Positions 56,419 to 64,000 of a stretch of 64,000 bases of DNA are shown here, piece after piece. How positions within the stretch are numbered: the first letter of the stretch is position 1; every line of letters starts with the position of its first letter. The stretch spans positions 1 through 64,000 of the forward strand of contig NZ_MSIF01000019.1 in the NCBI RefSeq assembly GCF_001921215.1. The letters are read 5' to 3'. The translations under genes and the position numbers were made by a program. The notes beneath the pieces were generated by a model. That model ran no database searches. It had not been told where the DNA came from and worked only from the letters and a program-made list of their open reading frames with translations. Origin of the DNA: Actinophytocola xinjiangensis (GTDB lineage Bacteria; Actinomycetota; Actinomycetes; Mycobacteriales; Pseudonocardiaceae).

Positions 56419-57372
56419 TCACGCGGACACCAGCTCCGCGAGCAGCTCCTCGGAGAAGTTGCTGCCGGTCACGATCGTCGCGGTCGCGAGGCCACGGTCA
56501 CCGTCATAGCGCATCGCCGCCGCGATCCCCAGTGCCCCGGCGGGTTCCAGGATCAGACCCAGCGTGTCCCGGGCGATCCGCAGCGCCGCACGGAGATCGT
56601 CCTCGCCGACGAGCACCACGTCGTCGACGTAGTCGCGCATGGCCTCCACCGCCTCCGGTACGGGCACCCGCACCGCGACACCGTCGGCGATGGTCTCGGC
56701 CGTCGCGGTGGCGACCGGGGTGCCGTCGCGCCAACTGCGGGCCATCGCCGGTGCGCCGGTCGCGCACACGCCGACGATCCTGGTCGAGGGCGCGTGGGCG
56801 CGGGTCCAGCAGCCGATGCCGTTGACCAGGGCGCCGTTGCCGACCGGCACCAGCACCACCGCCGGCCCGGCCGCCGCGAGCTCCACGGCGATGGTGCCGG
56901 CGCCCTCGGCGATCCTCGGCTCGGCACCGTCCTCCACGAACAGTCGCCCGGCGTGCTCGGCGGCGTGGGCGCGGGCGGCCGACTTCGCCGCGTCGAAGTC
57001 CGCCCCGGCCGACCGCACGGTCGCGCCGAGCTCCCGCATCCGGGCGACCTTGACCGGGTTGGCGTTGTGCGCGCAGAACACCGTCACGCCGATGGCCCGC
57101 GCGCGGGCCGCGTAGGCGATGGCCTGGCCGAAGTTGCCGGCCGAGGCGCACACCACCTCCCGGTCCGGGTCCACCGCGCGCAGGAAGTAGTCCGCGCCCC
57201 GGCCCTTGAACGACCGGATCGGGTTGCACGTCTCCAGCTTCACGATCAGCTCGCGTCCGATCCGCCGCGACAGCGACGAGTCGGTGAACTGCGGCGTGTT
57301 GCGGAAGACCGGGTCGATCAGCGCGGCGGCCCGCTCGACGGACTCGACCTGAAGACGACTCGACACCCGCAC
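56419..57372 (-). CDS. PLP-dependent fold-II enzyme (threonine dehydratase/synthase-like)
   Basis: 317 aa from GTG 57372 (GTG 57366 also possible). PLP Lys in NPIRSFKGRGADYF, glycine-rich phosphate region ASAGNFGQAIAYA, VPVGNGALVNGIG, and a C-terminal SNFSEELLAEL. Shares the threonine/serine dehydratase core but lacks an ACT regulatory domain. Divergent from a GntR regulator that probably controls it. Confidence 0.85.
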   Translation of the reverse strand: MRVSSRLQVESVERAAALIDPVFRNTPQFTDSSLSRRIGRELIVKLETCNPIRSFKGRGADYFLRAVDPDREVVCASAGNFGQAIAYAARARAIGVTVFCAHNANPVKVARMRELGATVRSAGADFDAAKSAARAHAAEHAGRLFVEDGAEPRIAEGAGTIAVELAAAGPAVVLVPVGNGALVNGIGCWTRAHAPSTRIVGVCATGAPAMARSWRDGTPVATATAETIADGVAVRVPVPEAVEAMRDYVDDVVLVGEDDLRAALRIARDTLGLILEPAGALGIAAAMRYDGDRGLATATIVTGSNFSEELLAELVSA

Positions 57373-57384
57373 ATCGTATACGAT
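57373..57384. promoter_or_regulatory. GntR operator, perfect 12-bp palindrome
   Basis: ATCGTATACGAT fills most of the 18-nt gap between the divergent PLP-enzyme and GntR starts; it fits the GT-N-AC core of FadR/VanR-type sites. Confidence 0.65.
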
Positions 57385-57390
57385 TCTTCG

Positions 57391-58104
57391 GTGCCTGTGC
57401 GCAAGCCCGAACCGACGCGGACCTCGCGCCCACCCGGTCTCCAGGAACCCATCGCCCGCGCCGAACCCCTGCGCGACGCCGTCCACGCCAGGCTCGTCGA
57501 GCTCATCTCCTCCGGGGAGTACCCGCCGGGCGCCGCGCTCACCGAGGCCAGCCTCAGCCGCGCCCTCGACGTCTCCCGCACCCCGATCCGCGAGGCACTG
57601 CTGCGTCTGGAGGCCGAAGGGGTCCTGCGCTCGGCCCTGGCCCGAGGCTTCACCATCCGGCCGCTGGTCCGCCGCGAGGTCGAGGAGCTGTACCCGATCC
57701 TGGCCGGCCTGGAGGCGCTGGCCGTCCGCACCGCCATCCCGGTCCCGAAACCGACCGTGAAGGCACTGCGCGGCACGCTCACCGAACTGGAACGCTGCCA
57801 GGACCCCATCCGCCGCTGGAAACTCGACACCCGGTGGCACGCCACGATCGTCGCCGCCAGCGGGAACGAACACCTGCACGCCATGATCGGCCAACTGCGG
57901 GTCAACCTCTCCCGCTACGAACTCGCCCACCTGCGCGAGGTCCCCACCCGCGAGCACGCCGACCAGCAGCACCGGGACATCCTGGCCGCCCTCGAGGCCC
58001 GCGAGACCGACCGCGCCGCGGAACTGCTGGAAACCCACTGGCGCGAGGGCCAACAACGGGTTCTCGACTGGCTCACCCCCGCCGCTCCCCGGACGACACC
58101 CTGA
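57391..58104 (+). CDS. GntR family regulator (FadR/FCD type)
   Basis: 237 aa from GTG 57391. Winged HTH: LRDAVHARLVELISSGEYPP, LSRALDVSRTPIREALLRLE; FCD domain from about 95 with the metal-binding pattern (DTRWHATIVAASGN, EHADQQHRDILAAL). FCD regulators sense carboxylic acids. Likely represses itself and the divergent enzyme through the palindrome between them. Confidence 0.9.
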   Translation: MPVRKPEPTRTSRPPGLQEPIARAEPLRDAVHARLVELISSGEYPPGAALTEASLSRALDVSRTPIREALLRLEAEGVLRSALARGFTIRPLVRREVEELYPILAGLEALAVRTAIPVPKPTVKALRGTLTELERCQDPIRRWKLDTRWHATIVAASGNEHLHAMIGQLRVNLSRYELAHLREVPTREHADQQHRDILAALEARETDRAAELLETHWREGQQRVLDWLTPAAPRTTP

Positions 58105-58161
58105 TGTCGTCACGGTCAGTGCGCGGGGGTAGGTGAACGAATCCACTCTATTCGGGGATAT

Positions 58162-58172
58162 ACAACGGTTGT
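58162..58172. promoter_or_regulatory. Palindrome upstream of SulP-carbonic anhydrase gene
   Basis: ACAACgGTTGT, flanked by GGGGA and TTCCC, 126 nt before the ATG; candidate operator only. Confidence 0.35.
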
Positions 58173-58297
58173 TTCCCATGCGACAGCGGTGGAGCGTGAC
58201 CGCGAACCCGATGGGGGGAATCTTAAATCCACTGCGGACATTCTCGGGCGTCTTCCTGTCTCATAGGAGGTATCGACCACACCGAGAAGGGAGCGCC

Positions 58298-60484
58298 ATG
58301 GCGCGGTGGGCCGGTCTACGCGGAACGACCCTCGGTCACGACCTGTCCGCGTCGCTCGTGGTGTTCCTGGTCGCCGTCCCGCTGTCACTCGGGATCGCGC
58401 TCGCGTCCGGGGCACCGATCGTCGCCGGACTGATCGCCGCCGTCATCGGCGGCATCGTCGTGGGCGCGCTCGGCGGGGCACCGCTGCAGGTCAGCGGCCC
58501 AGCCGCCGGCCTGACACTGGTACTGGCCGAAACCATCACCCGCTACGGCTGGGCCGCCACCTGCGGCATCACCGTCGCCGCCGGACTGCTGCAGATCCTG
58601 TTCGGACTCAGCGGGATCGCGCGCGCCGCCCTGGCCATCACCCCGGCCATCGTGCACGGCATGCTCGCCGGCATCGGCGTCACGATCGTGCTCGGCCAAC
58701 TGCACGTCGTCCTCGGCGGCGAGGCCAACAGCTCAGCGGTGGAGAACCTGCTGGGCCTGCCAGAACAGATCGCCGCCCACCACGACGCCGCCGCCATGCT
58801 CGGCCTGCTGACGATCGGCATCCTCCTGGGCTGGGGCCGGCTGCCCGCCACCCTGCGCCGGGTGCCCGGCCCACTGGCCGCCATCGCCTCGGTCACCGTG
58901 CTGGCCACCGTCACCGGCCTGTCGGTGGACCGGGTGACCCTGCCCGAGGACATCCTCGACATCGGCCTCGTCGCCCGGCTGCCCGACGGCGGCTGGTTCG
59001 ACCTCGGTCTCGCCGTGCTCACCGTCGCGCTCATCGCCAGCGTCGAGACCCTGCTCTCGGCCGTGGCCGTCGACCGGCTGCACGACGGGCCACGCGCCAA
59101 CCTCAACCGCGAACTGGTCGGCCAGGGCGTGGCCAACATGACCTCCGGCTCGCTCGGCGGCCTACCGGTCACCGGCGTCATCGTGCGCAGCTCCGCCAAC
59201 GTCGCCGCCGGCGCCCGCACCCGGGCCTCGGCGATCCTGCACGGCGTGTGGGTGCTGCTGTTCACCGTGGCACTGGCCGGCCTGATCGGCGCCATCCCGC
59301 TCGCCGCCCTCGCCGGGCTGCTCGTCTACATCGGCGCGAAACTCGTGAACCTCAAAGAGGTCAAGGAGATCCGCAAACACGGCAACCTGTGGCTGCTGCT
59401 GGTCACCCTCGTCGGCGTGGTCGCCGTCGACCTGCTCACCGGCGTGCTGGCCGGCATCGCCTGCTCGCTCGCGCTCACCCTGCGGCGCACGATGTGGTCG
59501 GGCATCCACGCCGAGGGCGACGGCGACCGGCGGCGCGTGGTGATCGAGGGCGCGCTGACGTTCCTGTCCGTCCCCCGGCTCTCCGCCGTGCTCACCTCGC
59601 TGCCGCCGGGCAGCACGGTGACCGTCGCGCTGGTCGTCGACTACCTCGACCACGCCGCGTTCGACTGCCTGTCCAACTGGCAGCACGCCCACGAACGCGG
59701 CGGCGGCCGGGTCCGCGTCGACGAGATCGGCCACCCCTGGTTCGCCAAGGGCAAGACCGACACCCCGACCATCCGCCGCCACCACGCCCGACCGGCCCTG
59801 CCGCGCTGGCTCGCGCCCTGGTCGGACTGGATGGCCCAGGACAGCACCCTGGACAGCACCCTGGGCAGTGGCGTCGAGGTCCCCGACCAGCGCACCGAAC
59901 TGTCCGCCCCTCACCCCGATGCCCGGCCCCGCACCCTGCTGCTCACCTGCTCCGACGCCCGCGCCCTGCCCGACCCGCTGACCGGCGGCGACCTGTTCAC
60001 CGTCCGCAACGTCGGCAACCTCGTGCCCACCGACCACGACACCTCCGTCGGCGCGTCCATCGACTACGCCGTCACCGGCCTGGGCGTGCGGGAGATCGTG
60101 GTGTGCGGGCACTCCGCGTGCGGGGCGATGGCCGCCCTGCGCGAACAGACCCCGGCCGACACGCCCGTCGAGATGCCGGACGAGATGCCGTTGCTGGCGC
60201 ACTGGCTGCGCCACGGCGAACCCAGCACCCTGCGCCAACGCGACCGGCCACCGGTCACCCTCGACGGGACCGAACCCGACACCCCGCAGGACCGGCTCGC
60301 GCTGCACAACGTGCTCCAGCAACTGGACAACCTGCGCCGCCACCCGCAGGTCGCCCAGGCCGAGAAACGCGGCGCGCTGCGCCTGACCGGGATGTACGTC
60401 GACGTCGCCGCCGCCCGGGTCTACCTGTTCGACGCCGCCACCGGCACGTTCGCCCACACCCAACTGTCCGACCTGATCGCCTGA
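58298..60484 (+). CDS. SulP family transporter fused to beta-carbonic anhydrase
   Basis: 728 aa from ATG 58298 (AGAAGGGAG upstream). N-terminal SulP membrane domain (about 1-410; DLSASLVVFLVAVPLSLGIA, GLPVTGVIVRSSANVAAGA), a STAS-like region (about 420-490), then a C-terminal beta-carbonic anhydrase with zinc ligands in CSDARALPDP and GHSACGAM and the NVGNLVPT loop. All zinc ligands are present, so the enzyme is probably active. Known fusions of this kind are proposed bicarbonate uptake systems. Confidence 0.92.
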   Translation: MARWAGLRGTTLGHDLSASLVVFLVAVPLSLGIALASGAPIVAGLIAAVIGGIVVGALGGAPLQVSGPAAGLTLVLAETITRYGWAATCGITVAAGLLQILFGLSGIARAALAITPAIVHGMLAGIGVTIVLGQLHVVLGGEANSSAVENLLGLPEQIAAHHDAAAMLGLLTIGILLGWGRLPATLRRVPGPLAAIASVTVLATVTGLSVDRVTLPEDILDIGLVARLPDGGWFDLGLAVLTVALIASVETLLSAVAVDRLHDGPRANLNRELVGQGVANMTSGSLGGLPVTGVIVRSSANVAAGARTRASAILHGVWVLLFTVALAGLIGAIPLAALAGLLVYIGAKLVNLKEVKEIRKHGNLWLLLVTLVGVVAVDLLTGVLAGIACSLALTLRRTMWSGIHAEGDGDRRRVVIEGALTFLSVPRLSAVLTSLPPGSTVTVALVVDYLDHAAFDCLSNWQHAHERGGGRVRVDEIGHPWFAKGKTDTPTIRRHHARPALPRWLAPWSDWMAQDSTLDSTLGSGVEVPDQRTELSAPHPDARPRTLLLTCSDARALPDPLTGGDLFTVRNVGNLVPTDHDTSVGASIDYAVTGLGVREIVVCGHSACGAMAALREQTPADTPVEMPDEMPLLAHWLRHGEPSTLRQRDRPPVTLDGTEPDTPQDRLALHNVLQQLDNLRRHPQVAQAEKRGALRLTGMYVDVAAARVYLFDAATGTFAHTQLSDLIA

Positions 60485-60488
60485 GCGG

Positions 60489-61853
60489 TCACCGCGTCCC
60501 CAACTCGGTCCCGCGCGGCTCACGGACCAGCGACACCGCCACCAGCGACACCACCGACAACACCATGATGTAGCCGCCGACCGCGACCGCCGTCCCGGTC
60601 CAGCCCACCAGCGCCTGCGCGATCGCCGGGGCGAACGCGCCACCCAGGATCGCGCCCAGGGCATAGCCGATCGACACCCCCGAGTAGCGGACCTGCGGCG
60701 GGAACATCTCGGCGTACATCGCCGACATCGGACCGTAGGACAGGCCGAGCCCGAACGAGAGCACCACCACCGCCACCACGAACAACGCCAGCTGGCCGGT
60801 CTCCATCAGCAGGAACATCGGGATCATCCACACGAACAGCGCCGCGTAGCCGATCTGGAAGGTCCGCACACGGCCGATCCGGTCCGACAGCGACCCCGCC
60901 CACAGCGTGCACACCAGCCACACCACGGCGCCGGCGATCGTGGCCGCCAGAACACTGGGCCGGGTCAGGCCCAGCGACGTGCCGTAGCCGATGAAGTAGG
61001 CGATGAGCAGGTAGCCGGCGGCGTTGTTCGCCACGAAGATCAGCGCGGTGAGCACCACGTTGCGGGTGTGCGAGCGGAACAGGTCCCGCAGCGGGGCCGA
61101 GGAGTGCGCCCGGCGCTCCAGCATCTCCCGGAAGACCGGGCTCTCCTCCACGATGCGCCGGATGACGTACCCGCCGACGATCAGCACGACCGAGAACAGG
61201 AACGGGATCCGCCACCCCCACGACAGGAACTGGTCCTCGGTGGTGGTCGAGCTGACCAGCCACAGCACGCCGCTGGCCAGGATCAGCCCGATCGGCACAC
61301 CGATCTGCGGGTAGGCGCCGAACAGGCCACGCCGCCGCGTCGGGGCGTGCTCGACGGCCATCAACGCCGCCCCGCCCCACTCGCCGCCGGCCGAGAAACC
61401 CTGCACGATCCGCAGCAGGATCAGCAGGACCGGCGCAGCGACACCGAGATCGGCGTGCGTGGGCAGCAGACCGATCAGCGTCGTCGCACCGCCCATCAGC
61501 AGCAACGTCAGCACGAGCATCCGCTTGCGGCCCAACCGGTCGCCCAACTGCCCGGCGACGACCGCGCCCAGCGGGCGGAACAGGAAGCTGATCCCGATCG
61601 TGGCCAGCGAGACCAGCTCGGACAGCCCGGCGGACTGCTCGCTCAGCGGCGAGAAGAACAGCGGGGCGAAGACCACGCTCGCGGCCTGGGCGTAGATGAA
61701 GAAGTCGTACCACTCGATGGTGGTGCCGGCGAGCGTGCTCGCGAGAACGCGCCGTTCCTCCCGCGTTCTGACGGCACCGACCGATTCGGCACCCACGGAA
61801 TCGGCGCTGCTGGACTCGGTTTCGCTGGAATCGGCGTTGACGGATTCGGACAT
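60489..61853 (-). CDS. MFS transporter, metabolite:H+ symporter (MHS) type
   Basis: 454 aa, twelve helices. A Ser/Glu-rich N-tail (about 28 aa) precedes the MHS signature STLAGTTIEWYDFFIYA; then GDRLGRKRMLVLTLLLMG, RIVQGFSAGGEWGGAA and SDRIGRVRTF. Members carry shikimate, citrate, proline or alpha-ketoglutarate; the substrate is not readable. Ends 5 nt from the convergent SulP stop. Confidence 0.9.
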   Translation of the reverse strand: MSESVNADSSETESSSADSVGAESVGAVRTREERRVLASTLAGTTIEWYDFFIYAQAASVVFAPLFFSPLSEQSAGLSELVSLATIGISFLFRPLGAVVAGQLGDRLGRKRMLVLTLLLMGGATTLIGLLPTHADLGVAAPVLLILLRIVQGFSAGGEWGGAALMAVEHAPTRRRGLFGAYPQIGVPIGLILASGVLWLVSSTTTEDQFLSWGWRIPFLFSVVLIVGGYVIRRIVEESPVFREMLERRAHSSAPLRDLFRSHTRNVVLTALIFVANNAAGYLLIAYFIGYGTSLGLTRPSVLAATIAGAVVWLVCTLWAGSLSDRIGRVRTFQIGYAALFVWMIPMFLLMETGQLALFVVAVVVLSFGLGLSYGPMSAMYAEMFPPQVRYSGVSIGYALGAILGGAFAPAIAQALVGWTGTAVAVGGYIMVLSVVSLVAVSLVREPRGTELGTR

Positions 61854-61923
61854 CGCGAACCACCCCGTTCTGCCGTCGCTGCGGGCGCGCAGGGAACGAG
61901 GATCAGCATGACATCGATCCGCC

Positions 61924-62880
61924 TCACCGGGCGGCCGCGAGCCGCAGCGCCTCGCCGAGTTCGCTGCGCCCGTAGAGCACGTGCCGGCCGTGGCGGTGCG
62001 CGACGAGCAGCCCGGCGGCGCGCAGCGCCCGCAGGTGCTGGTTGACCGCCGAGGTCGTCACGCCCGTGCGGCGCGCGAGTTCGGTCGAGGACGCCGGCTC
62101 GCCCAGGGCGTCGAGCAGGTCCGCCCGTACCTGGCCGAGCACCCCGGCCAGCGCGGCGGCCGAACGCGGACGGTGGGTCTCCCACAGGGTGCCGGTGCCC
62201 CGCGCGGCGTAGATCAGCAGCGGCGGCCCCGCCGGGTCCACCGGCACCGCCGTGTGCAGCGCGAACAGGCTGGGCAGCAACGTCATCCCACTGCCGGCGA
62301 CGTCCACCCGGCGCGGCGGCGCACCGTGGATGCGCACCCGCAGCACCGGCGATTGGAAGGACACCCGTTCGGACAGGCCGTCGAGCATCGCGCCCAGCCC
62401 GGCCTGGGCCAGCACCCGGCCCCGGTGCACCACGTCGCCCTCCAACACCGACCGCATCCGCTCCCAGTGCGGCGAGAGCGCCGCCTCCCAGTAGCCGCGC
62501 AGCGCCGCCACGATGCGCTCGGGTGCCCGCCGCCCGTCCGCCACGGCGGGCGGTGTGCCGTGGATGGCGGTCAGGTCCCGCCGCACGACGCGCGGCGGGG
62601 TGGCCAGGATCCGGTCGAACTCGTCGTCGAGGCGGGTGAACGGGGTGTCCGGGCGGGGGCTGAGGAAGTCCGGGGTCCAGCCGCGCGGGTTGATCAGCGC
62701 GCCGAGCACACCCAGGTCCAGTTCCGGGCGCAGGTCGGCCAGCCGGCGGCTCCACGGCAGGTGCAGTGGGTACCGGCCGGGGTCGCGCAGTACCCGCAGG
62801 CTCAGCGTGAGCTCGTTGAGCGGCGAGATCGCGAACCGCACACCCACCAGGTCCGCCTCGCGCAACACGAACTCGATCAT
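61924..62880 (-). CDS. ArsR-like winged-helix regulator with N-terminal DUF5937-like domain
   Basis: 318 aa from ATG 62880. N-terminal about 240 residues (IEFVLREADLVGVRFAISPL, ELTLSLRVL) match actinobacterial regulators with a DUF5937-type domain; the C-terminal ArsR HTH is LLDALGEPASSTELARRTGV, AVNQHLRALRAAGLL, HRHGRHVLYGRS. A 7-bp inverted repeat overlaps its start codon, so self-repression is likely. Confidence 0.87.
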   Translation of the reverse strand: MIEFVLREADLVGVRFAISPLNELTLSLRVLRDPGRYPLHLPWSRRLADLRPELDLGVLGALINPRGWTPDFLSPRPDTPFTRLDDEFDRILATPPRVVRRDLTAIHGTPPAVADGRRAPERIVAALRGYWEAALSPHWERMRSVLEGDVVHRGRVLAQAGLGAMLDGLSERVSFQSPVLRVRIHGAPPRRVDVAGSGMTLLPSLFALHTAVPVDPAGPPLLIYAARGTGTLWETHRPRSAAALAGVLGQVRADLLDALGEPASSTELARRTGVTTSAVNQHLRALRAAGLLVAHRHGRHVLYGRSELGEALRLAAAR

Positions 62881-62897
62881 GTAGCACAACGCTACAT
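62879..62897. promoter_or_regulatory. ArsR-type operator over regulator start codon
   Basis: ATGTAGC-N5-GCTACAT, perfect 7-bp arms, overlapping the ATG of the minus-strand regulator and lying 30 nt before the divergent phosphatase start. Confidence 0.6.
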
Positions 62898-62927
62898 CAA
62901 TGACGTCCGGACGCCCTCGGCCCGACG

Positions 62928-63722
62928 ATGGCCGCCATGACCCCACCCGCCTCCGCCGACGAACTCGACCAGGCCATCGGCCTGGTCCGCGACGCCGCCC
63001 GCCTGGCCGCCGACGCGTTCCACGCCAGCACCCGCGAGGTCCACCACAAACCCGACGGCAGCGTGGCGACCCCCACCGACCTCGCCGTCGAGGACCACCT
63101 CCGCGAGCACCTGCGCCGCCACCACCCGCACGACGGCGTCACCGGCGAGGAACGCCCACCGCACACCGGAACCTCGGGCCGCCGCTGGATCATCGACCCG
63201 ATCAGCGGCACCCACGACTTCCTCCACCGGGTGCCGCTCTACTCGGTGGACCTGGCCCTGGAGGACGCCCACGGCCCGGCCATCGCCGTCACCGCCCTGC
63301 CGGCCAGCGACCTGGTCACCGCCGCCGGCCGGGGCCTGGGCGCCTGGCTGCTCACCGGCGACCAGCGACTCCCGGCATCACCCGCCGCCGTGAGCACCCG
63401 CACCGACCTCGCCGGCGCCGTGGTCTGCGTCCACGGCCTCGCCGCCTGGCCGACGACCCTGATCACCGCCCTGCACCGGCAGTGCCGCCCGCGCGACGGC
63501 GTGCACTCCGTCCAACGCCTGCTCACCGGCCGCGCCGACGCGATCCTCGCCACCGGCCTGGCCTACGAGGACCTCGCCTGCCTCCCGCTGCTGGTCGACC
63601 AGGCCGGCGGCCGGGTCACCGACACCACCGGGCGGCCCGTCCTGTCCGGCGACGGCACGGTCCTGGTCACCAACGGCCACCTGCACGACCAGTTCCTCGC
63701 CCTGATCGGCGACAACCGTTGA
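62928..63722 (+). CDS. Inositol monophosphatase family protein
   Basis: 264 aa from ATG 62928 (or 62937). Metal-site motifs: GEERPP, WIIDPISGTHDFLHRVP, and AYEDLACLPLLVDQAGG. The second Asp of the DPxDGT motif is Ser, so metal binding may be altered; the others are retained. IMPase, HisN-type histidinol phosphatase or 3'-nucleotidase roles cannot be told apart. Divergent from the ArsR-like regulator. Confidence 0.87.
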   Translation: MAAMTPPASADELDQAIGLVRDAARLAADAFHASTREVHHKPDGSVATPTDLAVEDHLREHLRRHHPHDGVTGEERPPHTGTSGRRWIIDPISGTHDFLHRVPLYSVDLALEDAHGPAIAVTALPASDLVTAAGRGLGAWLLTGDQRLPASPAAVSTRTDLAGAVVCVHGLAAWPTTLITALHRQCRPRDGVHSVQRLLTGRADAILATGLAYEDLACLPLLVDQAGGRVTDTTGRPVLSGDGTVLVTNGHLHDQFLALIGDNR

Positions 63723-63761
63723 ACCGCAACGCGATGGGCACCGGTCAGCCATACTGGAACC

Positions 63762-64000
63762 GTGAGCGAGCCGCCCTCGGACCGGGACGGCGTCAACAAC
63801 ACCGTCACCTTCTCGTTGCCGCCGCCGGACGCCGACAGCGCGCCGCAGCGGCTGGCCAGGGCCACCGACGAGCGACTGACACGCGAGGCCACCGACCAGG
63901 GACTGTTCCGGCCCACGCCGCTGCCGGTGCACTGGCGGGACGGACCCGCGGACCTGGCCGACCACCACGAGAACATCCAGGGCCAGGTCTCCGGTAACGA
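63762..64000 (+). CDS. N-terminus of probable NACHT NTPase (3'-partial)
   Basis: 79 codons from GTG 63762, running off the window. The sequence starts MSEPPSDRDGVNN and reaches PLPVHWRDGPADLADHHENI, which resembles the stretch before the P-loop in actinobacterial NACHT proteins. The P-loop itself is outside the window, so the assignment is tentative. Confidence 0.5.
   Translation, partial: MSEPPSDRDGVNNTVTFSLPPPDADSAPQRLARATDERLTREATDQGLFRPTPLPVHWRDGPADLADHHENIQGQVSGN

Overview
High-GC actinomycete DNA, most likely from the Pseudonocardiaceae or a relative (Saccharothrix/Lentzea/Kibdelosporangium type). This rests on the very high G+C, GTG/TTG starts, a modular type I PKS, large LuxR (LAL) regulators, an EF-hand protein of calerythrin size, Tat-secreted proteins and NB-ARC/NACHT STAND proteins. 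Genus is inference; there is no rRNA in the window.

1-25.96 kb is the edge of a polyketide cluster. A PKS gene, open at the window start, encodes KR-ACP of one module and KS-AT-DH-KR-ACP of the next, and ends in a docking-type tail rather than a thioesterase. Around it lie four LAL regulators (6.6, 12.2, 15.1 and 18.1 kb), a small PAS-LuxR regulator (21.5 kb), a minus-strand operon for a DrrAB-type exporter plus type II thioesterase, and a heterodimeric ABC exporter. The malonyl-specific AT with active DH and KR would give an unsubstituted C=C unit. With the PAS-LuxR and LAL regulators this suggests a polyene-like macrolide, but only about two modules are visible. A 20-bp perfect hairpin at 25.9 kb closes the region.

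26-38.6 kb holds secreted GH43/CBM35 and HNH proteins, a class II amidotransferase, a DUF2804 protein, a small winged-helix regulator, a cytochrome P450 with a 1-nt frameshift, a WD40 Ser/Thr kinase, tandem MmpS-like lipoproteins, a MurJ-family flippase, a CofE-like protein and small membrane/secreted proteins. A 25-nt sequence occurs almost identically at 30.49 and 37.53 kb.

38.6-41.7 kb is a compact minus-strand operon: four-EF-hand protein, isocitrate/isopropylmalate dehydrogenase-like protein, isochorismatase-like hydrolase and TIGR00027-type methyltransferase. Its members are coupled by 4-nt gaps or overlaps, and the last gene seems to start at ATC. I know of no described pathway with this set, so it is the best candidate here for an unknown system.

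41.9-64 kb carries regulators and housekeeping or accessory genes: WYL/RidA, a DksA-type zinc finger, DoxX behind two DasR-like palindromes, P1 peptidase, AraC regulator, an orphan molybdopterin oxidoreductase subunit, a secreted crystallin/propeller pair, an NB-ARC regulator joined to a truncated GH12 gene, a divergent PLP-enzyme/GntR pair with a palindromic operator, a SulP-carbonic anhydrase fusion, an MHS transporter, an ArsR regulator whose operator covers its start codon, an IMPase-like phosphatase, and the start of a probable NACHT NTPase. All functions are read from motifs and family resemblance; no search was run.
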